Below are positions 53,756 to 62,383 of a stretch of DNA of 64,000 nt, one piece after another. A model generated the notes under the pieces. It worked only from the letters and a program-made list of their open reading frames with translations. It made no database searches and was not told the origin of the DNA. This DNA is from Dyadobacter sp. CECT 9275 (lineage in GTDB: Bacteria; Bacteroidota; Bacteroidia; Cytophagales; Spirosomataceae): contig NZ_CAJRAF010000001.1 in NCBI RefSeq assembly GCF_907164905.1, positions 1,275,001-1,339,000 of the forward strand. Direction: 5' to 3'. The position numbers were made by a program, and so were the translations under genes. How positions within the stretch are numbered: position 1 is the first letter of the stretch; the number at the start of each line of letters is the position of its first letter.

Positions 53756-53935
53756 ATGGCAAGTGTAATGGAATCCGCTTTATTTGTGCTGCCCTATTTT
53801 TTGCTTTTTATTTTTGCATTGGCGTTTGGTGCGGCTTTTTGGTTGTTGTACAGTTTATCCAAGTCAGACAGTTCTTCACGAAGTTCGGGTTACGCTTCCT
53901 ATTTCCGGAAGCGGCATACACACAAGTTTGCGTAG
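53756..53935 (+). CDS. Small single-pass membrane protein (59 aa)
   Basis: An ATG at 53756, 5 nt after AGAGAAGG-like purines, opens 59 codons to TAG at 53933-53935: MASVMESALFVLPYFLLFIF, a membrane helix to about residue 33 (LAFGAAFWLLYSLSK), then a Ser-rich and basic tail (SDSSSRSSGYASYF, RKRHTHKFA). Hydrophobic helix plus polar tail and a purine-rich ribosome site make it a believable small gene. It lies 94 bp after the FxLYD-like gene and is followed by a terminator hairpin. No family recognised. Confidence 0.5.
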   Translation: MASVMESALFVLPYFLLFIFALAFGAAFWLLYSLSKSDSSSRSSGYASYFRKRHTHKFA

Positions 53936-53992
53936 GTTACCTAAATTCCTTTTTTACGTCTCATTCACAGAATTACTTATACTGGTATAAAA

Positions 53993-54023
53993 AACATCCC
54001 TGAGGCAATGCCACGGGGATGTT
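53993..54023 (+). terminator. Terminator hairpin after the small membrane protein
   Basis: AACATCCC (53993-54000) and GGGATGTT (54016-54023) form an 8-bp stem. The loop contains a second small pairing (GGC/GCC), and CGATTTT follows. Confidence 0.7.
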
Positions 54024-54495
54024 CGATTTTACTCAACGTTATGAGAACCATTTTACTGGTTTTCAGATACAAAGATAATTAATTCTTTAATAGAAACTAT
54101 GGGTTCAGGCCATTTAAATTGGCTGGATTCCTGGAGTTTAAGAAAGCAGAGCCCCCCTTTTTTGGACAAGATTAGTAAACGGAGGATTGTCACTCGTTTA
54201 TTTTTCATCCATTATGATCATCGTTCTCCCTGCAAGGCGTAAACAGAAAGTTTATGGGAGGAATGAAAATAATTCTTCGCTTAATCAATGAAGTAACACT
54301 GTCCAGGCGTAATAACACTTTTTAAGAGGGGCGCATCAGAAATATAGATTAAATTTGTAGAATTAGTTTTCTAAATTTATTTAGGCGGTTATACTATTTT
54401 GACCCAATGCTTATTCTAGGGCCCCTATTTTATCAGCAGGGTCTTTCGATCTGATTATTAGGCAGAAAGAAGTTTTTTTCTAGAATTTATTCGAT
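54024..54495. other. Non-coding stretch without recognised content
   Basis: About 470 bp between the terminator and the next promoter. I see only very short frames and small AT-rich palindromes such as CTAAATTTATTTAG near 54373, and no gene, RNA or mobile element signature. Confidence 0.5.
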
Positions 54496-54503
54496 TATCT
54501 TTG
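54496..54503 (+). promoter_or_regulatory. -7 promoter element (TATCTTTG) of the 104-aa hypothetical gene
   Basis: TATCTTTG matches TAnnTTTG and ends 45 nt before the ATG at 54549. Confidence 0.45.
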
Positions 54504-54548
54504 TCCAAATTCACTATGCTCCTGTATCTTACATTTGATTCCTGATTC

Positions 54549-54863
54549 ATGAGAACCAAAGCTGATATTATTCAGAAGTATGCCCTATTCGGTTCCCCTC
54601 TCAGAGGTACAGAGAAGGTGGAAAATGCTTTGAAGCAGCTCCTGGATGAAATGCAGACCCCTGAAAATATTCATAAACTGGGTGAGGCTATCGGGTTGGA
54701 ATGGAATTCCTCTGAGGATAATGTAGCCGCACTCAGGAAAACTTTCAACAGGGCGGACAGGTTTGAAGGTTCCCGGTTAAAAAAGGAGAATATCAAGCCC
54801 AGAAAGTCCTCCAAAGTTAAGGTTAAGGCTTCTCCTGCTCCCGAAGGTAACACAGTGGACTAA
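54549..54863 (+). CDS. Hypothetical protein, helical with basic tail
   Basis: A 104-residue protein that I do not recognise. The N-terminal half is predicted helical (TKADIIQKYALFGS, EKVENALKQLLDEMQTPENI); the C-terminal third is rich in Lys, Ser and Pro (KKENIKPRKSSKVKVKASPA), like a nucleic-acid-binding tail. There is no signal peptide or membrane helix. It ends 7 bp before the convergent rarA stop. A -7 promoter element upstream supports expression. Confidence 0.6.
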   Translation: MRTKADIIQKYALFGSPLRGTEKVENALKQLLDEMQTPENIHKLGEAIGLEWNSSEDNVAALRKTFNRADRFEGSRLKKENIKPRKSSKVKVKASPAPEGNTVD

Positions 54864-54870
54864 GCATGCC

Positions 54871-56142
54871 TTAGTACTTGTACCAATCTCCCCACCATTG
54901 TCTCAGTTTTTTCCTTAATTCTTCCTCCTTGGCATTCAGGCCGGGTTCATAAAATTTGGTGCCCTTTATTTCATCAGGTAAGAAGTCCTGGACAGTAAAA
55001 TTATGAGGGAAGTCATGCGAATATTTGTAGTCCTTTCCGTAGCCTATTTGTTTCATCAGCTTGGTAGGAGCGTTTCTCAAATGCAACGGGACCGGTAAAT
55101 GGGCCGTATTTTTGGCAACCGCCAGTGCATCGTCAATGGCAACGTAACTGGCATTGCTTTTGGGCGAAGTGGCCAGGTAAATTGCTACCTGGGAAAGAAT
55201 AATCCGGCATTCAGGATATCCTATAACATTCACGGCCTGCATGCAGGCGTTAGCCATGATAACAGCCGTGGGGTTAGCATTCCCGATGTCTTCAGATGCC
55301 ATGATCAGCATGCGGCGGGCTATAAAAGCAGGATCTTCGCCTGCCACTATCATACGAGCCATCCAGTAAACAGCGCCGTTGGGGTCACTGCCGCGCAGCG
55401 ATTTGATGAATGCCGAAATGATGTCATAATGCTGTTCCCCTGACTTGTCGTACCGGGCTATATTCTGTTGTGCCACCTCCGTTACGTATTCGTCGGTAAT
55501 GACAATTTCAGGAACTTCACCTTTGCCCAGAACCACCAGCTCCAGAAGATTCAGGAGTTTTCTGCCGTCGCCTCCCGAAATGCGGAACAGGGCGTCGTAT
55601 GACTCAAAACTAATATGCTTAGATTTCAGCCATTCATCCTTCTCAAGAGCTCTTTGGATGAGTGCAGTCAGTTCATCTTGCCCGAAAGCTTCCAGGATAT
55701 ATACCTGGCATCGCGACAATAGTGCCGAATTGATTTCAAAGGAAGGGTTTTCGGTGGTTGCACCGATTAGCGTAATTTTTCCTTTTTCAACGGCTCCCAA
55801 AAGTGCATCCTGCTGTCCTTTGTTATAGCGGTGGATTTCGTCAATGAAGAGGATAGGTGGGAAAAGGCCTGAGGGCCGGGATAGAATCTCTCTGAGCTCT
55901 TTGACTCCGGAACTGATAGCGCTCAGGTTGTAAAATTGCCTTTTGGTAACCTCTGCAATCAGTAAGGCCAGTGTTGTTTTCCCAACTCCCGGCGGGCCCC
56001 ATAATATAATAGAGGGTACTGTGTTCTGCAATATGGCTCTTCTCAGAGGTCCGTTGGGACCCAGCAGTTTTTCCTGGCCAACATAATCATCCAGGGTGCG
56101 GGGTCTGAGGCGTTCGGCGAGCGGTGTGGTTAATGATACCAT
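54871..56142 (-). CDS. rarA: Replication-associated recombination protein A (MgsA/RarA)
   Basis: A 423-residue AAA+ ATPase of the clamp-loader-like RarA/WRNIP1 family, which acts at stalled replication forks. Walker A is GPPGVGKT (49-56), Walker B LFIDEIH, sensor 1 GATTENPSFE, and the C-terminal tetramerisation part contains SLRGSDPNGAVYWMARM, EDIGNANP and HLRNAPT, all typical of RarA. Length is normal. It is separated from the upstream sigma-factor gene by a terminator. Confidence 0.95.
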   Translation of the reverse strand: MVSLTTPLAERLRPRTLDDYVGQEKLLGPNGPLRRAILQNTVPSIILWGPPGVGKTTLALLIAEVTKRQFYNLSAISSGVKELREILSRPSGLFPPILFIDEIHRYNKGQQDALLGAVEKGKITLIGATTENPSFEINSALLSRCQVYILEAFGQDELTALIQRALEKDEWLKSKHISFESYDALFRISGGDGRKLLNLLELVVLGKGEVPEIVITDEYVTEVAQQNIARYDKSGEQHYDIISAFIKSLRGSDPNGAVYWMARMIVAGEDPAFIARRMLIMASEDIGNANPTAVIMANACMQAVNVIGYPECRIILSQVAIYLATSPKSNASYVAIDDALAVAKNTAHLPVPLHLRNAPTKLMKQIGYGKDYKYSHDFPHNFTVQDFLPDEIKGTKFYEPGLNAKEEELRKKLRQWWGDWYKY

Positions 56143-56182
56143 TCAAAAGATTGAGATGAAAAATCCTTCTACAAATTTTAAC

Positions 56183-56219
56183 AAAAAAAGCGTGGCTAAG
56201 TTCTCGCCACGCTTTTTTT
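56183..56219 (-). terminator. Intrinsic terminator of the ECF sigma factor gene
   Basis: AAAAAAAGCGTGGC (56183-56196) and GCCACGCTTTTTTT (56206-56219) form a perfect 14-bp stem with a 9-nt loop and T-runs, 21 bp after the sigma gene stop. Confidence 0.92.
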
Positions 56220-56240
56220 GTTAAAATTGAAAGGTTTTGT

Positions 56241-56822
56241 TCAGAAGGTCAGCCGTTCCAGTGTCATCTGTTTTTTCAGGTTCCCCAGTGCACCAAAAAC
56301 AAGATTGTAAACCGACTGAATATTGATTTTCATAAGGTCAGCGATCTCATGATTATTCAGGTTCATATAAAACTTAAGAAAAATTGCTTCCCGCTGGCGC
56401 CTTGGAAGGCTGTTTATAGCCACATTGAGGTGCTGATTGGTGGAGTCAAACTCTTCCTCGGAAATCAGATGATTTTCGTGTGAAGGGGTGTTGATATGCC
56501 AGTACTCCACGGGAATATCCTCGTTGCTGGTATGCTTTTGCTGTGCGTTCAGATGGCGTACGAGTTTTCTCTTGATGGATGCCATAAGATAAAACCGGAC
56601 AGAAGTGGTATCACCCAGTGTTGTCCGGTTTTTCCATAATTCAACGAATAAATCGTGAATACAATCTTTAATGAGTGGCTTGTCAATGGTGAACTGCGAA
56701 CAATACTGGTAAAGAATGTGGACGTAAGAGCGGTACAGGCAGGCGTAGGCATTTTCATCGCCTTTTCTAAACTGATCCCAAAAGCTGAGTTCTTCTTCTT
56801 GTTTGTAGCGTAAGTGAGCCAT
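56241..56822 (-). CDS. ECF-type RNA polymerase sigma factor
   Basis: A 193-residue group IV sigma-70 factor. Region 2 (ENAYACLYRSYVHILYQYCS, DCIHDLFVELWKNR) and region 4 (SLPRRQREAIFLKFYMNLNN followed by HEIADLMKINIQSVYNLV) are both intact. It resembles the Bacteroidota sigma factors that usually pair with FecR anti-sigma proteins and SusC/D receptors, but no anti-sigma gene is adjacent. It is monocistronic, with a strong terminator. Confidence 0.88.
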   Translation of the reverse strand: MAHLRYKQEEELSFWDQFRKGDENAYACLYRSYVHILYQYCSQFTIDKPLIKDCIHDLFVELWKNRTTLGDTTSVRFYLMASIKRKLVRHLNAQQKHTSNEDIPVEYWHINTPSHENHLISEEEFDSTNQHLNVAINSLPRRQREAIFLKFYMNLNNHEIADLMKINIQSVYNLVFGALGNLKKQMTLERLTF

Positions 56823-56971
56823 TTTAAGGTTAGGAATTTAACTGGGGTTAGGAATGGTTAATAATAAAGGTCATTATTACACTTGTAAATATATTTATAA
56901 AAAAACAGATAAAAAAAATATTTTCAGGATAAAATTACATTTCTGAAAGTTTATGTTACAATTTCGAAGAT

Positions 56972-58612
56972 TTATGTATATAGTTCCTGTGAAACAGGCA
57001 CAAATTGAAACTTTTCGCCGTCAAATAGCCCTTTATCGCTTAATTTGAGGGAGGGAATGACCAGTAAGGCCATAAATGATAAAGACATATATGGTGACTT
57101 GAGTGTGGATTTTAAAGCGTCTTTGACAAAACGGTCCATCGCTGTGTACATGTCTGCCACCTGGTACCCGTCCGTATCGGTCATAAGTCCGGCAATAGGC
57201 AACGGCAGTACGTGAGCCAGTGAATCGTTAACGGCAGATATCCCTCCCTTGCACTCAATAATCAGATTAACGGCCTTGGCAATGCTGGCGTCATCGGAGC
57301 CGATTGAGATGATATTGTGGGAATCGTGACCCACTGAGGAAGCGATGGCACCCGCTTTCAGACCGAAATTTTTAATAAAAGCAACAGCTGGCTTCTCATG
57401 ACGGTACCTGTTCACGACGGTTATTTTTAGTATATCTTTTTCGGGGGCCGTTTGCCACAGGCCATTTTCCTGGGATAGCGTAGCAAGTACTGCATTTGTT
57501 ATGAGTTGGCCCTCAATGGTTTCAATGACCCTTACCTGGGAAGATCCTTTTTCTGCGGGGCATTCAAAATCTGCCGCAGTCTTTGGCAGGCAGTCAAACT
57601 GATTCACGTGCAGGCTTCTTAAATCGGGCAGAAGGGAAGCGCCGTTTGCTGCCACAAGTGCACCGTTTAACCAAGTCTGTAAAATGTTGAAATCGGTGAG
57701 ATTGTCAATGGTAATAAAATCGGCTGGGTCGTTTACGCGTAAAAGCCCAACGGGTAGCCGGTAATGCAGAACGGGGTTGAGACATGCCGCATGTAAAACA
57801 TTCCAAAGATCATAACCAAGGGCCAAAGCTCTTTTCACCAGCAAATTAATATGACCTTCTACGAGATTATCCGGATGTTTGTCGTCCGAACAGAACATGA
57901 TCTGTTCGGGAAATTCTGCGAGTAAAGGTATGAGCGCGTCGAAATTCCGGGCTGCACTTCCTTCACGGATCAGGATTTTGACGCCGTAACTAATTTTTTC
58001 GCGAGCTTCGGCATAAGTAAAACATTCGTGGTCAGTGGTCATTCCGGCCTCCGCATAGGTTTTTGCCTGAGTACCTCTCAGGCCAGGCGCGTGGCCGTCA
58101 ATGGGTTTTTGGTAATGTTTGGCCCAGTTAATTTTGGCAATCATCTCCGGGTCATTGTTTAGTACGGCAGGGAAATTCATTACTTCGGCCAGGTATCCTA
58201 TTTCCGGCTTTTCCAGCAGTTGTCTGATATCTTCCGGATCAATAACCGCTCCTGCGGTTTCAAAAACCGTTGCGGGCACGCATGAAGGCGCTCCAAAGCA
58301 GAATTTGAACGGAACTCTTTTTCCGTCTTCAATCATATAATGTACCCCGTCCACTCCCAGTACGTTGGCAATTTCGTGCGGGTCGGACACTGTGGCAACG
58401 GTACCATGTACAACTGCCAGCCGGGCAAACTGTACAGGTGTTAGCATGGAGCTCTCAATGTGAACATGAGCATCCACGAATCCGGGCAGTACATACGGAA
58501 AGGCAGGGTTTTCCGGGCCAAGTATGTTCAGGCTGGAAATAAAACCGTTGTCAATGAAAATCTCAGCTTTTTGAATTGTTTTATCAAACAGGTTGACCAG
58601 ATTGGCTATCAT
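56972..58612 (-). CDS. ade: Adenine deaminase
   Basis: A 546-residue amidohydrolase converting adenine to hypoxanthine for purine salvage. The metal-binding HVHIESS motif (H49, H51) follows PGFVDAH; AVVHGTVATVSDPHEIANV, IDGHAPGLRG, TTDHECFTYAEA and FCSDDKHPDNL are the standard Ade blocks, and the C-terminal domain (VGHDSHNIISIGSDD, IKGG-like ECKGGISAV) is complete. The ATG at 58612 is right, with a -7 element 25 nt before it. Confidence 0.95.
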   Translation of the reverse strand: MIANLVNLFDKTIQKAEIFIDNGFISSLNILGPENPAFPYVLPGFVDAHVHIESSMLTPVQFARLAVVHGTVATVSDPHEIANVLGVDGVHYMIEDGKRVPFKFCFGAPSCVPATVFETAGAVIDPEDIRQLLEKPEIGYLAEVMNFPAVLNNDPEMIAKINWAKHYQKPIDGHAPGLRGTQAKTYAEAGMTTDHECFTYAEAREKISYGVKILIREGSAARNFDALIPLLAEFPEQIMFCSDDKHPDNLVEGHINLLVKRALALGYDLWNVLHAACLNPVLHYRLPVGLLRVNDPADFITIDNLTDFNILQTWLNGALVAANGASLLPDLRSLHVNQFDCLPKTAADFECPAEKGSSQVRVIETIEGQLITNAVLATLSQENGLWQTAPEKDILKITVVNRYRHEKPAVAFIKNFGLKAGAIASSVGHDSHNIISIGSDDASIAKAVNLIIECKGGISAVNDSLAHVLPLPIAGLMTDTDGYQVADMYTAMDRFVKDALKSTLKSPYMSLSFMALLVIPSLKLSDKGLFDGEKFQFVPVSQELYT

Positions 58613-58636
58613 AATCAGGAAATAGTTGAATGCTCC

Positions 58637-58644
58637 AAATGTAC
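58637..58644 (-). promoter_or_regulatory. -7 promoter element (TACATTTG) of ade
   Basis: The minus-strand TACATTTG matches TAnnTTTG, 25 nt before the ATG at 58612 and just after the stop of the upstream beta-helix gene. Confidence 0.5.
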
Positions 58645-58665
58645 TTTGAGAGTTTTTTATGAATG

Positions 58666-61041
58666 TTATTTCAAATCAATGTTTGTTTTAATGAGCTGCT
58701 GGTTGCGCATCACTTCAATGGCTGACTTTCCCGTCCAGTTTATTTCCTGATAGATATCAATCAGATCCGTTATACTATTTACCGGTTTGTTGTTCATCGT
58801 CCGGATCACGTCAGAAACTTTTAAAGCTGATTTTGATAAAATACTGGTCGCCGGGATATTTTCGATGATCACACCTTTTTCATCCGGTAAGCCATATGCA
58901 GACCGGTCTCCCAGGCCCTGGACGTTCCGTAACTTGGACCCCAGCCAGGATATTGCCGTTACGGCTTCCTTTTCCGATTCAATCATCGTAATGGGCAAGG
59001 GTACCTTGGCTGCCCTATTTTTCAGATCGCCAGACATGACACCGAACTGATCCATCGGGAAGTTTTTAAATCCGGTTTTTAAAGCCGGGCTTTCCGGTTT
59101 TACCCGAAAATCTCCGTTCGCCGGATCCATAAAAAGCGGATCGCCGTACATACTATGTTTGTCCGTACCATTTTTTCTGGCTGCTTCAATGGCCTTTTCG
59201 CTCGGGAAAAAATTATAATCCACTTCCTTGCCCCATGTAGTAATACCAATTGGATAGTATGGTTTCAGGACAATGTTTTTTCTGAAAACGTCTTCACTTT
59301 CCTTAAACCAGACGTGGGGGTGGAATGAGTTGTTAATAATGATATTGTTCTCAACTATCCGTTTGAAACCCTCGCGTAACTTTAAACCGCCATTCAGACA
59401 TACATTGTTATAGATGTGGTAATTGCTGCTACCGTCGTCCAGGTCAATATCCCAGCCGTGGTCACAGCGGAACCGGTTGTTGCGGATGATTATCGTTTTT
59501 TGTGCATCCAGCAACACCAGTTCAGGGTGTTCCGAAGTGATCCGGTCCATTTTTTCACGGTCGGGATGCCAGTAACGGTCGCGTCCCCAGGAGTTAAAGG
59601 AGCCATGATCACCCGTTTCCAGAACGGTATTAAAAACCTCGTTGAATTCGATGATATGCCCGCCCCAGGTACCTTCACTTATGTTGATTCCCGACCGGGG
59701 TACATTATATATGGTATTGTGGCTTACCGTGATATCCATGGCCATAGATATCTCAACACCTGCTACTTGTTTTTCCACCTGGCCCAAGCCAAACATTAAA
59801 TTGTCAGAGACGGTACATTCGGCGGGGTAATTGCTGGTTTTGGGACCCGGTGTTTTGTCTATCTTGTCAAGAGCTACAAACTGATTGTACTCAAAACTAG
59901 GGGAGCGTACTGCTCCCGGGTCTCCCACAAAACACACCCCGCTGGCACCTGCATGGGCTATGGTATTTCCCGAGACCTCATCTTTCCGGTTATAGTTGCT
60001 GAAGAAAACGGCATTTCCGCCCACCTGGTTAAAATAACATTTACGGATCGCACAGTTTTCGGTGCCTTCCAAAACGACGGCTCCGCCCCTGTAAATTGCC
60101 CAGTCGCTGCGCAAAAGAGGTTCTTTGGTTTCCATGAACGTTCTGCGTACATGAGCAAACTCAAAACCTTCCAGCGAAATATGCCGCACCGGTTTATCGC
60201 TGCTGCCGCGAAATTCGAAGAGATGTTTTAATTGTGGGGACAGAACCGATGCTTTTTCAAGATCGGTTTTGGCAGAAGGCCAGGCATACAATGTTTTTGT
60301 TTTTTTGTCAAAATACCATTCTCCGGCAGTATCCAGCTCTTCCCGGACATTTTCTATGAATCTGTATTTATCATGCATGCCCATCTGCCGATTATTCTGG
60401 AAACCGCCTTCCATTTCCAGCTTGCCCTGCGCGTCTTTTCCTTTGACTATGTAATGGTAGCCGCCCCACTCGTGTTTGTGAAGAGCATGGATATAAGCAC
60501 CTTCCGGATTCTTCCATTGCTTCGTGTGTACCTCACTGAAAAGGTCTTCGGCATATCCCCCGAAATGACTGCTGGCTGGATGGTAGTTGGGGTACCTGGC
60601 CATGCGCTGCTGTTCATTGTTGATATAGAGCTGATCAAACTGTATGTCATTTGCGATCACCGCTTTTTTGATATCGCCCTCATAGGTTTCCCAGCGAAGG
60701 TTTAGGGCAGCACCACCACTTATTACGACTTTTTCGCCAGGATAGGGCTTGTATGTAACCGGCGCGCCTGCAGGCCGTGAGTCTTCTGCCGTAAAGATGA
60801 CAGGCTTGTCAAGATAATAAATCCCTTCCCTCACCAGTATGGTTACAGGGCCTTTGATTTTTCTTGCTGCCAGTTGCGCTTTTGCAATCGTGGCAAATGG
60901 CCGGGTTTTTGAGCCAGGATTTTTATCATTTCCGGTTCGGGCGACATAAAGATCAATGCCATAACCATTCAGAGATAAAAAAAAGCTGATGAAAAAGAGA
61001 GCGATTGCTTTTGGAGAATTCAAATAATAGAAAGGATTCAT
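58666..61041 (-). CDS. Secreted right-handed beta-helix protein with C-terminal PDZ domain
   Basis: A 791-residue protein with a signal peptide (to about residue 28), then LYVARTGNDKNPGSKTRPFA, the usual start of parallel beta-helix carbohydrate-active proteins. Repeated short coils with Asn ladders follow (SGNTIAHAG, VSHNTIYNVPRSGINISEG, IIIRNNRFRCDHGWDID, IYNNVCLNGG). A PDZ-like domain (about 705-791; ATSILSKSALKVSDVIRTMN) closes the protein. Beta-helix enzymes of this kind act on polysaccharides such as uronates, but no catalytic residues are certain. It lies downstream of an AraC regulator. Confidence 0.82.
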   Translation of the reverse strand: MNPFYYLNSPKAIALFFISFFLSLNGYGIDLYVARTGNDKNPGSKTRPFATIAKAQLAARKIKGPVTILVREGIYYLDKPVIFTAEDSRPAGAPVTYKPYPGEKVVISGGAALNLRWETYEGDIKKAVIANDIQFDQLYINNEQQRMARYPNYHPASSHFGGYAEDLFSEVHTKQWKNPEGAYIHALHKHEWGGYHYIVKGKDAQGKLEMEGGFQNNRQMGMHDKYRFIENVREELDTAGEWYFDKKTKTLYAWPSAKTDLEKASVLSPQLKHLFEFRGSSDKPVRHISLEGFEFAHVRRTFMETKEPLLRSDWAIYRGGAVVLEGTENCAIRKCYFNQVGGNAVFFSNYNRKDEVSGNTIAHAGASGVCFVGDPGAVRSPSFEYNQFVALDKIDKTPGPKTSNYPAECTVSDNLMFGLGQVEKQVAGVEISMAMDITVSHNTIYNVPRSGINISEGTWGGHIIEFNEVFNTVLETGDHGSFNSWGRDRYWHPDREKMDRITSEHPELVLLDAQKTIIIRNNRFRCDHGWDIDLDDGSSNYHIYNNVCLNGGLKLREGFKRIVENNIIINNSFHPHVWFKESEDVFRKNIVLKPYYPIGITTWGKEVDYNFFPSEKAIEAARKNGTDKHSMYGDPLFMDPANGDFRVKPESPALKTGFKNFPMDQFGVMSGDLKNRAAKVPLPITMIESEKEAVTAISWLGSKLRNVQGLGDRSAYGLPDEKGVIIENIPATSILSKSALKVSDVIRTMNNKPVNSITDLIDIYQEINWTGKSAIEVMRNQQLIKTNIDLK

Positions 61042-61244
61042 GTATGAGGTATTATCCGTTTTAGTACAAAAGAAGAAGTAATAAAGTTAAAACTAACCTC
61101 TGTAAAATACCATGAATCTGGAGTAATTCAATTGGTGTATTATGGCATATTTTACAATAATTTTGGCGAAATAGGTGTGGAATAGAATGGAATCTGCCAA
61201 AATATCAACAGTTGCCCCAAGAATGGACGATGGTGACGCGAGTA

Positions 61245-62108
61245 TTACCGGTAATTCTTCTGGTACTGAAGCGGACTCATGCCGGTATTGATTTTAAAGT
61301 ACTTATTGAAATTGGCAAAATTATTGAACCCGCTTTCGTAGCAAATCTGGGCTACACTCAGTTTTTCTTCGATCAGCAGCTTGCAGGCGTGGCCGATCCT
61401 GAGTTCCAGAAGGAACTGGGAATAAGTTTTCCTGCTACGGCTTTTGAAATACCTGCAAAAGGAATGCGGGCTGATATTAGCCACGCCGGCAATTTCTTCG
61501 ATACTTATTTTTTTGTGAAAATTGCTGAGCGAGTACTTATAAATCTCATTGATGCGGTCGGTATCGTAGGCGTCAAATTCCTGATGATAATAGGTATTGG
61601 ACAGCATCTTTACTTCGGGGCATTGGGCAAGTGTTTCGAGAATCTCCAGCAAAAGGATGATAGAATTCCCGCTCGAATGGTCCAGCAGGCTTTGCATCAG
61701 CCTTTTCACTTTTTCACTCGTATCTCCTAAAAGCTTTATTCCCCATTGTGCTTTTTGAAAAAGATCTTTAATGGATTTATTCTCGGGAAGATTCAGGAAA
61801 GTTTTACCAAAAAGATCGGGCAGGAAGTGCAGTACCGTAGCCTGCGCATACAGGTCGCTTTCACCTTTGAAGTACTTTTCATCACAACGCCAGTAATGCG
61901 GCAGGTTTGGGCCGATCAGGAGCAGGTCGCCATTCTGGAAATTCTGAATATTGTCCCCAATGAACTGTGTGCCTGATCCCTGCTCAATATGCACAAGTTC
62001 CATTTCCGGATGGTAATGCCAGCGGTTATAGAAATAAAGTACCACGTCCCGCCTGATGCTGAACGACTGCTGAAGATCCTTGGGTACTTTTAATAGCTGA
62101 GGTTTCAC
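61245..62108 (-). CDS. AraC family transcriptional regulator
   Basis: A 287-residue regulator: N-terminal cupin sensor (about 15-110; HYHPEMELVHIEQGSGTQFIG, NGDLLLIGPNLPHYW) and C-terminal double helix-turn-helix (about 190-287; ISIEEIAGVANISPHSFCRYF, LSVAQICYESGFNNFANFNKYF). It starts at a GTG (62106-62108). It is divergent from the altronate dehydratase gene at 62384 and upstream of the beta-helix gene, so it probably controls sugar-acid or polysaccharide use. The 275-bp divergent space is AT-rich; no exact TAnnTTTG was found there. Confidence 0.88.
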   Translation of the reverse strand: MKPQLLKVPKDLQQSFSIRRDVVLYFYNRWHYHPEMELVHIEQGSGTQFIGDNIQNFQNGDLLLIGPNLPHYWRCDEKYFKGESDLYAQATVLHFLPDLFGKTFLNLPENKSIKDLFQKAQWGIKLLGDTSEKVKRLMQSLLDHSSGNSIILLLEILETLAQCPEVKMLSNTYYHQEFDAYDTDRINEIYKYSLSNFHKKISIEEIAGVANISPHSFCRYFKSRSRKTYSQFLLELRIGHACKLLIEEKLSVAQICYESGFNNFANFNKYFKINTGMSPLQYQKNYR

Positions 62109-62383
62109 GCTTATAATTACATTAATTTTGGCTATGTAATCTATTTTATGCCAATATAGTTTAAAAAATTGCTATTATTACAAAATATTGGATTCAAATA
62201 TTTCTATTCATTTGTGTTATAATTCAAAAACGTAAAAAAGTATTTTTCATCAGGTAATTTATGTACCATTTTGCCTCTTACGCAGTATAATAGTAAACCG
62301 GCTTTTCTGCTTACTAAAATCTGCACAGATTCTGTTCCGGCAAATTGTTATACGGTTCTCTGAGATACTTTTTTTATTAAACT

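Noticed and set aside
54261..54324. 20-codon frame preceded by GGGAGGA
   Set aside because: The purine-rich site touches the ATG with no spacing, and the peptide is too short to support.
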